DNA of 17,264 bases from Candidatus Kuenenia stuttgartensis (GTDB lineage: Bacteria > Planctomycetota > Planctomycetia > Isosphaerales > Isosphaeraceae), in assembly GCA_945874095.1 (NCBI GenBank), contig CAMCFM010000026.1:1-17264 (forward strand), read 5' to 3'. The position numbers were made by a program, and so were the translations under genes. Positions 1-6,250 of this stretch are shown here, piece after piece (within the stretch, counting starts at the first letter, position 1; each line of letters begins with the position of its first letter). The notes under the pieces were generated by a model. The model saw nothing but the letters and a program-made list of their open reading frames with translations. It was not told where the DNA came from and ran no database searches.

Positions 1-53
1 TCCCTCCTGTCTCCGCTCGCGGACCTTTGGTCCGCGAGCGGAGACAGAAGGGA
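1..53. terminator. Long hairpin, probable terminator of a gene left of the window
   Basis: Bases 7-25 and 29-47 are perfectly complementary (19 bp) around a TTT loop. After one mismatch (6/48) pairing continues for five more base pairs, 1-5 with 49-53, so the stem is at least 25 bp and may extend beyond the edge. The bases that follow (54-65) are T-rich but broken by C and G, so this is not a textbook intrinsic terminator. It could instead be a repeat-type hairpin. The strand is undetermined because the structure is symmetric. Confidence 0.5.
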
Positions 54-76
54 TTCTTCTTTGTTCGTCCGCACGT

Positions 77-95
77 CCTAGGCCGTTGGCCTAGG
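77..95. repeat. Hairpin with 8-bp stem and GTT loop
   Basis: CCTAGGCC at 77-84 pairs with GGCCTAGG at 88-95 around a GTT loop. Its CC-GTT-GG core matches that of the next hairpin and resembles the CC-TTT-GG core of the first, although the outer stem sequences differ. Confidence 0.55.
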
Positions 96-107
96 CTGGT
101 ATGAACC

Positions 108-120
108 GCACCGTTGGTGC
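108..120. repeat. Small hairpin with 5-bp stem and GTT loop
   Basis: GCACC at 108-112 pairs with GGTGC at 116-120 around GTT. It is the third structure in a row with a CC-N-TT-GG centre. Alone it would be unremarkable; it is listed because of its neighbours. Confidence 0.4.
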
Positions 121-191
121 TTAAAGCCTCTGTAATCAAGCTGTTATACATTAATCCCAGAAAATCACCCAAAAGATGTGATATACAACGA

Positions 192-217
192 GGGCTAGCG
201 CCCGGCGGCTAGACTCA
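192..217 (+). repeat. Direct repeat copy 1 (GGGCTAGCGCCC family)
   Basis: These 26 bases, beginning GGGCTAGCGCCCGGCGGCTA and ending GACTCA, are identical to 250-275. The start-to-start distance is 58 bases. Repeats of this composition recur between genes in planctomycete genomes as I remember them; copy number here would need a whole-genome search. Confidence 0.75.
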
Positions 218-243
218 TACATCCCGGTTATTAATCTTCTGCG

Positions 244-334
244 AACCGGGGGCTAGCGCCCGGCGGCTAGACTCAAACCAAGAAACCGATGGCTATCGGC
301 TCTTACCTAGCCGGTCTGGGCGCTAGCCCCGGTT
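244..334. repeat. Imperfect inverted repeat formed by repeat copy 2 and an inverted copy
   Basis: Bases 244-261 pair with 318-334 apart from one extra G on the left. After a small internal bulge, 264-270 pair with 307-313. The interior holds a second small hairpin (CCGAT 286-290 with ATCGG 295-299). The right arm (307-334) is therefore a diverged inverted copy of the direct repeat. An alternative pairing exists between 223-229 (CCCGGTT) and 244-250 (AACCGGG). No T-tract follows, so it looks like a REP-like palindromic element rather than a terminator. Confidence 0.65.
250..275 (+). repeat. Direct repeat copy 2 (GGGCTAGCGCCC family)
   Basis: This copy is identical over 26 bases to 192-217. 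It also forms the left arm of the larger inverted repeat 244-334. Confidence 0.75.
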
Positions 335-470
335 AATTGGTTTTAAAAACCTCAAGTTATTCTCGGCCTGATCCTAAATAATTAAAATCCGCCATGTCAG
401 GGGACATCCGCTGGCCCCATGCTACGTGGTTTTTTATCACCATCAACTTGGCTGGCTTGAGCCAATGTTA

Positions 471-500
471 TTGATTTTTGGCGGACGAGGCCCTAATAAT
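471..500 (+). promoter_or_regulatory. Possible sigma-70-type promoter for the cytochrome gene
   Basis: TTGATT (471-476) is followed after 18 bases by AATAAT (495-500), matching four of six and five of six consensus positions. Transcription would start near 507 and give a leader of about 107 bases before the ATG at 614. This is a pattern match only. Confidence 0.3.
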
Positions 501-522
501 CACCTTAACTAGACAACTGTAT

Positions 523-596
523 CCAGATATCGCATCTGGCTTCAGTTCCATGGATTTGCGAACCGGATCGCAGTCATGGGCTTGTCTCGATATCGA
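523..596 (+). promoter_or_regulatory. Structured 5' leader of the cytochrome gene
   Basis: Three inverted repeats sit one after another: CCAGAT 523-528 with ATCTGG 534-539; a nested hairpin with outer arms CCATG 548-552 and CATGG 575-579 and inner arms TGCGA 557-561 and TCGCA 568-572; and the 10-base palindrome TCGATATCGA at 587-596. The ribosome-binding sequence AGAGG (602-606) follows directly. This could be a folded leader or a protein-binding site. I recognise no known riboswitch. Confidence 0.35.
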
Positions 597-613
597 TTGC
601 AAGAGGCTCGCTA

Positions 614-1927
614 ATGAATCGTAAATGGTTTTCTGCCATAGGGTTGACCCTGTTAGTCGCATGTATGGCCACGCTTCGGCCGATTTTGGATGCCAATGGT
701 TTTGGAGGCCAGTCAAAGCCTCCAAAACGAGTCGAACTGTCGCAGAGTCGCAATTCCAGACTACCTGCTCCCAAGCCTCCAAAGCCGCCAGTCAGCCCTC
801 CTTCTGCACTTGGCCCTAAGTATGCTGTGCTGGCCTATAACGACCTTGGGATGCACTGCATGAATCCCATGTTCGGTGAGTTCTGCCTGCTTCCGCCCTT
901 CAATACCATGCATGCAACGGTGATCAAACGTGGTTCTGAGCCTGAGATTGTGACCAGTAACTCGTCGATCACCGTGAACTATTCCGTTCCCGGTAATACG
1001 ATTTCGTCCACCAAAACCGACTTCTGGGTCTATGCCTTGAAGTTGTTTGGAGTCAACCCCGCACCCAACATCGGTCTGACAGGCAACGGGCTTTCCGGCA
1101 CGATGATTCCGATGAGGAATGACGGTCGATGGGAAGCGACCGGGATCCCGATGACGGATCAAATGGACCCAGTCCTTGGTGCCGCCCCAGTGATCAATCC
1201 ATTTCCGGTTTCAAGGATTGAAGTACGCGACAAAAAAACGAAGGCCGTACTGGCCTGGACCAAAGCAGTGATGCCCGTTTCCACAGAAATGGCATGTAAC
1301 ACGTGTCATACCAGGCCTGGGATGACCGTGGAATCCGACATCCTTTCCGACCACGATCGTCTGCACAATACAAATCTGATGAATAGCAAGCCTGTATTGT
1401 GTGCAGGTTGCCATGCTGATCCCGCTTTGGGGGCACCTGGCAAACCCAACATCCCCAACATGTCGCTCGCCATGCACAGGGCCCATGCTCCACGGATGGC
1501 CAATGTCAAAGCTGCTGGAGAGAACACCTGCTATTCCTGTCATCCAGGAAACAAGACGCAGTGTCAGCGTGACATTCACTCCGCCAGAGGTATGTCGTGC
1601 GTGAATTGCCATGGCGATGAATTCGCGGTCGGTAACCCTGCCCGCCGTCCCTGGGTGGACGAACCTCAGTGCGGATCGTGCCATAAGAGCCGGAAGCCGA
1701 ATTTTGATTTCGAGCCTCCCGGAGTGCTTTACCGTAACGCCAAAGGTCACGGCGGAGTCGCTTGTGCAGCCTGTCATAGTTCACCACACGCCATCACACC
1801 GACTGTGACTGAACCTGATAATGAACAAGCCAACCTCTTGCAAGGCTTTGCTGGAGTGATCCGAGACTGTAAAGTCTGTCACAAGACGATGCCGAAAGAG
1901 AAGTTCTTTCATAAGATCGATGATTGA
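614..1927 (+). CDS. Seven-haem c-type cytochrome, probable lipoprotein
   Basis: This 437-residue protein has seven CXXCH haem c attachment motifs, at residues 228, 263, 306, 329, 353, 384 and 419, all in the C-terminal half. The N-terminus (MNRKW, then a hydrophobic run) ends in LVAC at residues 14-17, which fits a lipobox, so it is probably a lipid-anchored exported protein; a plain membrane anchor is the alternative. A Pro/Lys-rich linker (about 48-66) leads to a non-haem domain (about 69-215) with the motif LGMHCMNP (78-85) and another Cys at 91. The ATG has AGAGG seven bases upstream. The protein should carry electrons in the periplasm or at the outer surface. Its redox partner is not shown, and it is not a complex I subunit. 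The family is unnamed as far as I can tell. Confidence 0.85.
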   Translation: MNRKWFSAIGLTLLVACMATLRPILDANGFGGQSKPPKRVELSQSRNSRLPAPKPPKPPVSPPSALGPKYAVLAYNDLGMHCMNPMFGEFCLLPPFNTMHATVIKRGSEPEIVTSNSSITVNYSVPGNTISSTKTDFWVYALKLFGVNPAPNIGLTGNGLSGTMIPMRNDGRWEATGIPMTDQMDPVLGAAPVINPFPVSRIEVRDKKTKAVLAWTKAVMPVSTEMACNTCHTRPGMTVESDILSDHDRLHNTNLMNSKPVLCAGCHADPALGAPGKPNIPNMSLAMHRAHAPRMANVKAAGENTCYSCHPGNKTQCQRDIHSARGMSCVNCHGDEFAVGNPARRPWVDEPQCGSCHKSRKPNFDFEPPGVLYRNAKGHGGVACAACHSSPHAITPTVTEPDNEQANLLQGFAGVIRDCKVCHKTMPKEKFFHKIDD

Positions 1928-2232
1928 CATGGCCAGTCGTTGAGTATGTGGTGAGTTTCGAGACCGTGTCCAGATTCAGGCCTGAGTGTTGCATCATTTG
2001 CCGGTCAGGCCATTTTGTTGGCTCAGAGAGAATGTGGAGTGATCAGTCAAGCTCGTTAAATTCGGAGAAATCGTTACCTGGTGGTTTTAGAACACATGAT
2101 GTTGGACTTGACAACCTACCGATCATAGAATGTAAAGAGCGGACCCTTTTTGAGAACCCTTTTGCCGTGTCAGGGTTTTCGATTTCCAAAAAGGCCGTAT
2201 CCCATTGCAGAGGCGGCGGGGAGAGATTTCCA
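1928..2232. other. Intergenic region between cytochrome and secreted-protein genes
   Basis: No gene is supported in these 305 bases. The frame of the downstream gene is open back to a TTG at 1924, but that extension has no signal sequence and would bury the real one. The region contains a 10-base palindrome (1976-1985) and a nested inverted repeat (CCTTTTTG 2145-2152 with CAAAAAGG 2187-2194, enclosing AACCC 2155-2159 with GGGTT 2173-2177). No clear terminator follows the cytochrome gene. Confidence 0.55.
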
Positions 2233-3099
2233 ATGATGCTCCAGACGTTTCTCAGCCGATTCACGGTCAATTCAAGTGCTCCAGTCCAGATCATGATCTT
2301 TGGATTGGTGTCGATCGTCTTTGGCATTAATCCGTTGTCCGCCCAGAGTACGTATAACCCGTATGAGCCTTATAATAGCCAGTTTCGCGAGTATGCACGT
2401 CCAGGCGGATCGAATCCGTTTAATGCGATGCCGACGAACCGTTCTCAGAACAGCACTTATGAGAGCGAGATGGACCGTCTGATTGGCGGTCGTGAGACTG
2501 AGTCAGGGCGGTCGCGTGATACGGATCGTTACTATAACGCCTATCGCAAATACGACGAGCAGTTCAATCGTCTTTACAAACCAAATCAAGACGTGGACAA
2601 ACTTTACAATCAACGTAAAACGTCACGCGAGACGGTTTATTTCAAGGCATTGCGTGAGAAAGATCCAAAGAAAAAGGCCGACATGATGCGGGCTTATGCC
2701 CGGGGCGAAAACGCCGACACCATGCAGGAAGACATGAAGCCGAATTCGAGGACATCCGCAGCCGACAAGCGCAAGACCAGTTCTCCCACAACCAAGAGTC
2801 GTTCGGGCAGTTCGACAAGTCGGAGTGGATCATCAGGTTCACCTGCATCACGCCGTCCTTCCGGTTCAGGCAGAGGGCTTCTGGGTGGATCAAGAGACGA
2901 GGATGATGACGTCGATTCAGACCGATCGGATTCTTTGACGGATCGCAGTGGTCGGCTCTCCGAAGAAATGCGACCTTCAAGCCCTTCTAGAGGTTATGGG
3001 TCTTTGAAGAGCCGTGAGGAACAGAAGAAGGCGAACTCCTCAACAAAGCCTTCATCAGCCGGACTTGGATTGCCCAGCTTGCCTGGCTTACGGCCTTGA
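2233..3099 (+). CDS. Secreted Ser/Arg-rich low-complexity protein of unknown function
   Basis: The product is 288 residues when started at the ATG at 2233, chosen because GGGGAGA (2218-2224) lies eight bases upstream and because it places a signal peptide at the N-terminus. The hydrophobic stretch is about 18-32, with likely cleavage after A37 (PLSA-QS). A Tyr/Asn/Pro-rich segment follows (about 40-75). A charged middle region (about 80-165) contains several Tyr-based repeats such as YNAYRKY and KLYNQRK. From about 170 the chain is Ser/Arg/Gly-rich with an acidic patch (DEDDDVDSD, 222-230) and looks disordered. I recognise no domain. It is probably exported and may interact with a surface or another protein. 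A longer start at 2032 or 1924 is possible but unlikely. Confidence 0.65.
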   Translation: MMLQTFLSRFTVNSSAPVQIMIFGLVSIVFGINPLSAQSTYNPYEPYNSQFREYARPGGSNPFNAMPTNRSQNSTYESEMDRLIGGRETESGRSRDTDRYYNAYRKYDEQFNRLYKPNQDVDKLYNQRKTSRETVYFKALREKDPKKKADMMRAYARGENADTMQEDMKPNSRTSAADKRKTSSPTTKSRSGSSTSRSGSSGSPASRRPSGSGRGLLGGSRDEDDDVDSDRSDSLTDRSGRLSEEMRPSSPSRGYGSLKSREEQKKANSSTKPSSAGLGLPSLPGLRP

Positions 3100-3143
3100 T
3101 GGGGTTGATGCACAAGAACTTGACCATTCTTGACTCACCACCC

Positions 3144-3171
3144 TTGTTTTCAAAGTAGAGTTTAGTAAACT
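3144..3171 (+). promoter_or_regulatory. Weak candidate promoter upstream of nuoA
   Basis: TTGTTT (3144-3149) and TAAACT (3166-3171) are 16 bases apart and each partly matches the sigma-70 boxes. The second box overlaps the palindrome AGTTTA-G-TAAACT (3159-3171), which could be an operator. TTGACT at 3130-3135 is a better -35 box but lacks a well-spaced partner. If used, the transcript would begin just before the terminator hairpin at 3187. Confidence 0.2.
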
Positions 3172-3186
3172 AGTGCTACGTCGATG

Positions 3187-3215
3187 CGAATCCCGACAAG
3201 GGATTCGTTTTTCTT
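3187..3215 (+). terminator. Intrinsic terminator (or attenuator) just before nuoA
   Basis: CGAATCCC (3187-3194) pairs perfectly with GGGATTCG (3200-3207) around a GACAA loop, followed directly by TTTTTCTT (3208-3215). This is a standard Rho-independent terminator for + strand transcripts. It lies 88 bases after the stop of the secreted-protein gene and about 50 bases before the preferred nuoA start. It probably separates the two units, but an attenuator role in the nuo leader is possible. Confidence 0.8.
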
Positions 3216-3266
3216 GGGACTGGGATTGTGAATCCGTTCACAAGCCCGGCAGACACGGAACGAGAT

Positions 3267-3683
3267 ATGCTGACAACAGTCGACCCACTTCTGATCTTCC
3301 TGACTGTGGCCATCATCACAGGCACGGCGATTATCGTTCTCAGCCAGTTTATCGGCCCCCGTAAAAACACGGCCGTGAAACTGATGCCATATGAGTCGGG
3401 TATGGACCCAATCGGTGACGCCCGCCAACGGTTCGACGTTCGCTATTATCTTCTGGCCATTGCATTCCTGCTGTTTGACGTAGAATTGCTCTACCTGTAT
3501 CCATGGGCCGTGACGCAATGGCGAATCGGTTCCGAAGCTGCCGCTGCCACAGCCGGTTATGCCTCTGTAGGTCTCCCTCCAGCCTTTCGTGGACTGGTGT
3601 TTGCTGAAATACTCGTGTTCGTGGTCGTTCTGGTGTCCGCATACGCTTATGCCTGGCGAAAAGGGGTTTTTCAATGGCGGTAA
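3267..3683 (+). CDS. nuoA: NADH-quinone oxidoreductase subunit A
   Basis: NuoA is a small membrane subunit next to the quinone site, packing against NuoH and NuoJ. Three hydrophobic segments are visible: one at the N-terminus and two flanking the loop that ends in the diagnostic run FDVELLYLYPWA. The motif YESGMDPIGDARQRFDVRYY before the second helix is the conserved NuoA loop. I chose the ATG at 3267 (138 residues), which has GGA seven bases upstream. The frame is also open to a GTG at 3228 (151 residues), only 12 bases beyond the terminator T-tract. The gene overlaps nuoB by 10 bases, which suggests coupled translation. Confidence 0.93.
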   Translation: MLTTVDPLLIFLTVAIITGTAIIVLSQFIGPRKNTAVKLMPYESGMDPIGDARQRFDVRYYLLAIAFLLFDVELLYLYPWAVTQWRIGSEAAAATAGYASVGLPPAFRGLVFAEILVFVVVLVSAYAYAWRKGVFQWR

Positions 3684-4357
3684 CACCCAAAGGCTTCGAA
3701 CTTCCTGGTAAGTCAGGCAAGTCAAGCAGTGGCGTTTTTGCACCTGAAGGAACGATTGTCACATCGCTTGACGCCGTTGTGAACTGGTGCCGCAAGAACA
3801 GTCTCTGGCCTATGCCATTCGCCACAGCATGTTGTGGAATTGAGCTGATGGCTGTCGGATCAAGCCGATTCGATATCGCTCGGTTTGGTGCTGAAGTCAT
3901 GCGGTTTAGCCCACGCCAATGTGACTTGATGATTGTCGCTGGTCGGGTTGTCATGAAAATGATGCCGGTTTTGCAGCGAATCTGGCTGCAGATGCCTGAA
4001 CCAAAATATGCCATCAGCATGGGTGCCTGTGCTTCCACTGGTGGGATCTTTGATACATACGCTGTTGTTCAGGGCGTGGATCGATTCATCCCGATTGACG
4101 TTTACATCCCAGGATGTCCACCGCGTCCTGAGTCGATCTTAAGAGCGGTGATGGACATGCAGTCCAAGGTTCAAAAGGGTGGTAGTGCCCTTGGGAATCA
4201 GGGTTTGCCTGAACTCCGCCAGATGGAAGAGCAACTCATTCAGATTCGTACACGTGCAGGGTTGCCTGGCGTTGCGACAGAACGTGCTGACGAATCACGT
4301 TTCGGCTACCGTCTTCCAGGCGGAGAATCGCTTGTAGGCCGTACGGAAACACGCTAA
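3674..4357 (+). CDS. nuoB: NADH-quinone oxidoreductase subunit B (N2 cluster)
   Basis: NuoB holds the terminal [4Fe-4S] cluster N2, which passes electrons to quinone at the interface with NuoD. The four ligands are in place: adjacent Cys53-Cys54 (TACCGIELM), Cys119 (GACASTGG) and Cys148 (VYIPGCPPRP). The protein has 227 residues. The conserved core ends near residue 170, leaving a charged tail of about 57 residues (RQMEEQLIQIRTRAG onward) that many NuoB proteins lack. AAAAGGGG (3659-3666) is a strong ribosome-binding site seven bases before the ATG, inside the end of nuoA. Confidence 0.96.
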   Translation: MAVTPKGFELPGKSGKSSSGVFAPEGTIVTSLDAVVNWCRKNSLWPMPFATACCGIELMAVGSSRFDIARFGAEVMRFSPRQCDLMIVAGRVVMKMMPVLQRIWLQMPEPKYAISMGACASTGGIFDTYAVVQGVDRFIPIDVYIPGCPPRPESILRAVMDMQSKVQKGGSALGNQGLPELRQMEEQLIQIRTRAGLPGVATERADESRFGYRLPGGESLVGRTETR

Positions 4358-4401
4358 GTCAGGTCGATACACACTTCGAGACACGTAACAGACACGCATT
4401 C

Positions 4402-4935
4402 ATGACGACCACACAAACATCCAAACCATTACCTGATGCCACTCTGGCCCGCATACGGAAACGATGTGGTGAAGGTGTTTTCAGTGTCTCATCGCATCTC
4501 GACAACCTTCGTCTTTATGTTCCTGGCAGTAAGCTCGTGGAACTGGCGACGATTCTGCGAGACGAGTTTGGGTTTCATCTGACTGAGCTTGGTGGGGCAG
4601 ATTATCTGGGCTATCCAGGCAGATCTCCAGCAAGTCACCGGTTTGAAGTCCACTATGTGCTTTTGAACTACGATACAGCTGAGCGATTGATCCTGAAGTC
4701 AGGTGTCAGCGATCCGGATCCAACACTCCCAACACTGGTGCCTGTCTGGCTCGGTGCAGGATGGATGGAGCGGGAAGTTTTTGACATGTACGGTATCGTG
4801 TTTCATGGCCACCCTGATCTCAGGCGGATCCTGATGCCAGAAGAGTTTCAGTCGTTCCCGCTCCGGAAAGACTACCCGCTGCGTGGACGCGGCGAACGCC
4901 ACAACTTTGAGAGAGTCACCCGCGAAGATTCATAA
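4402..4935 (+). CDS. nuoC: NADH-quinone oxidoreductase subunit C
   Basis: NuoC is the 30-kDa-type peripheral-arm subunit; it binds no cofactor and scaffolds NuoD. The 177-residue product ends with the family signature: EREVFDMYGIVFHGHPDLRR, then ILMPEEF and PLRKDYPLRG. The gene is separate from nuoD, unlike the fused nuoCD of Escherichia coli. It starts 44 bases after nuoB, and I see no good Shine-Dalgarno sequence before the ATG. The likely start is nevertheless clear, because the preceding bases are not conserved coding sequence and the length is normal for a bacterial NuoC of the shorter type. Confidence 0.95.
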   Translation: MTTTQTSKPLPDATLARIRKRCGEGVFSVSSHLDNLRLYVPGSKLVELATILRDEFGFHLTELGGADYLGYPGRSPASHRFEVHYVLLNYDTAERLILKSGVSDPDPTLPTLVPVWLGAGWMEREVFDMYGIVFHGHPDLRRILMPEEFQSFPLRKDYPLRGRGERHNFERVTREDS

Positions 4936-5007
4936 TCTTCTGCAGTTCTCAGTGCTTCCATCTGTCCCAGGTCACATTGCCCAGGTTTTGCAGGATACAA
5001 CGTCATC

Positions 5008-6228
5008 ATGCCGGTCAACCTGCTCGACGAGCCCGACATTCAGGCCGAAAATCGAGACTACCACTGGACGCTCAACTTCGGTCCGCAGCACCCTGCTACG
5101 CATACGACGCTGCGGCTTGTGCTCGAACTTGAAGGCGAAACCATTCTCAATGCCATCCCCGATATCGGATATCTCCATTCCGGTTTTGAGAAGCTTGGGG
5201 AACATCTGAATCTGAATCAATATGTGACTGTAGTTGACCGCAAAAACTATATCAGCCCGCCGATGAATGAGGTGGCCTGGCATAATGCGGTCGAAAAGCT
5301 CCTTGAAATTGAAATCACGCCGCGTTGCAAATACATCCGCGTCATGATTGGCGAACTCGCCCGTATTTCAGATCACCTTCTCTGTACAGGTGCAGCAGCC
5401 CTTGACCTTGGTGCATTTACGGCGTTTCTGTTTGCGTTCAACCTGCGTGAGATGATTTATGACATCTATGAAGAGATGTCAGGTTATCGATTCCACCCTG
5501 GTTACACGCGGACTGGTGGGGTGATGTTCGACTTCACGGAACGCGTAACAGATCGGATTGAAAAATTCCTTGTTACTCTACCGAAAATTTTGACGGACAT
5601 GGAAAAGCTCCTGTTCCGGAACAAGATTTTTATCGAGCGGATGCGTGGTGTGGGTGTCCTCTCCAAAGCAGATGCAATGGCTTATTGTGCCTCAGGCCCA
5701 ATCGCCCGTGCCAGCGGAGTGACCTACGACCTCCGCAAGGATGAGCCTTACCTGTCTTATTCCGACTTCGAGTTTGACGTTCCATATGCCACAGAGGGCG
5801 ATTGTTACGCCCGTTTCCATGTACGTATGGAAGAGATGGTTCAGTCGGCCCGGATTTTGCGTCAGGCTTTGGATAAACTCCCATCAGGGCCGGTCAATGT
5901 CCCGATCGCTGATAAGTTCCCAATGCCTGATAAGGGTACAACTTACGGGAGCATGGAAGGTTTGATCCAGCACTTTGAACTGGTCATGCCGAACCGCGGT
6001 TTCCAGACTCCTAAAAAAGAAGTCTATGCGGCTGTGGAAGGTCCGAGTGGTGAACTCGGCTATTACCTGATTTGTGATGGGACTCAAGTGGCTTGGCGGA
6101 CTCGCACACGTCCACCGGCGTTCGTCCACTTCCAGCTTTTCCCTCACATGATCAAAAACCACATGATCTCTGATATCGTTGCGGTTCTTGGGTCACTCAA
6201 TATCATCGCCGCCGAATTGGATCGTTGA
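5008..6228 (+). CDS. nuoD: NADH-quinone oxidoreductase subunit D (quinone site)
   Basis: NuoD, the 49-kDa-type subunit, forms the quinone headgroup pocket. The 406-residue product starts with the conserved LNFGPQHPATH segment. His32 and Tyr81 are 49 residues apart, matching the spacing of the Thermus quinone-site residues His38 and Tyr87 as I recall them. The C-terminus SDIVAVLGSLNIIAAELDR has the family's usual ending. Departures from the common motifs: LHSGFEK at about 56-62, where Arg or Thr usually follows the His, and THTTLR at 31-36, where Gly usually follows the His. AGGA lies 12 bases before the ATG. It is a stand-alone gene 72 bases after nuoC. Confidence 0.96.
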   Translation: MPVNLLDEPDIQAENRDYHWTLNFGPQHPATHTTLRLVLELEGETILNAIPDIGYLHSGFEKLGEHLNLNQYVTVVDRKNYISPPMNEVAWHNAVEKLLEIEITPRCKYIRVMIGELARISDHLLCTGAAALDLGAFTAFLFAFNLREMIYDIYEEMSGYRFHPGYTRTGGVMFDFTERVTDRIEKFLVTLPKILTDMEKLLFRNKIFIERMRGVGVLSKADAMAYCASGPIARASGVTYDLRKDEPYLSYSDFEFDVPYATEGDCYARFHVRMEEMVQSARILRQALDKLPSGPVNVPIADKFPMPDKGTTYGSMEGLIQHFELVMPNRGFQTPKKEVYAAVEGPSGELGYYLICDGTQVAWRTRTRPPAFVHFQLFPHMIKNHMISDIVAVLGSLNIIAAELDR

Positions 6229-6250
6229 GAAAACGGGAATCTTGAGAATC

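Larger units (their letters stand above)
1..613. other. Gene-free repeat-rich intergenic region
   Basis: I see no credible coding region in this 613-base stretch. It holds three compact hairpins (1-53, 77-95, 108-120), two direct copies and one inverted copy of a GC-rich repeat (192-217, 250-275, 307-334), a small hairpin at 286-299, a weak inverted repeat at 448-465, a possible promoter at 471-500 and a structured leader at 523-596. The left half looks like a repeat-bearing spacer and the right half like the upstream region of the cytochrome gene at 614. Confidence 0.7.

Noticed and set aside
192..334. Possible CRISPR array from the repeated 26-base unit
   Set aside because: Only two direct copies plus one inverted and diverged copy are present, there are no evenly spaced unique spacers, and no cas genes are nearby.
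448..465. Hairpin TTGGCT/AGCCAA followed by T-rich sequence, as a terminator
   Set aside because: The stem is six A/T-containing pairs, the T-run comes late, and no gene lies immediately upstream.
1211..1777. Minus-strand open frame inside the cytochrome gene
   Set aside because: It overlaps the region holding the CXXCH sites and shows no protein-like features of its own.
1924..2232. Upstream extension of the secreted-protein gene from TTG at 1924 or ATG at 2032
   Set aside because: The added residues resemble no domain and would leave the signal peptide internal; the ATG at 2233 has a good ribosome-binding site.
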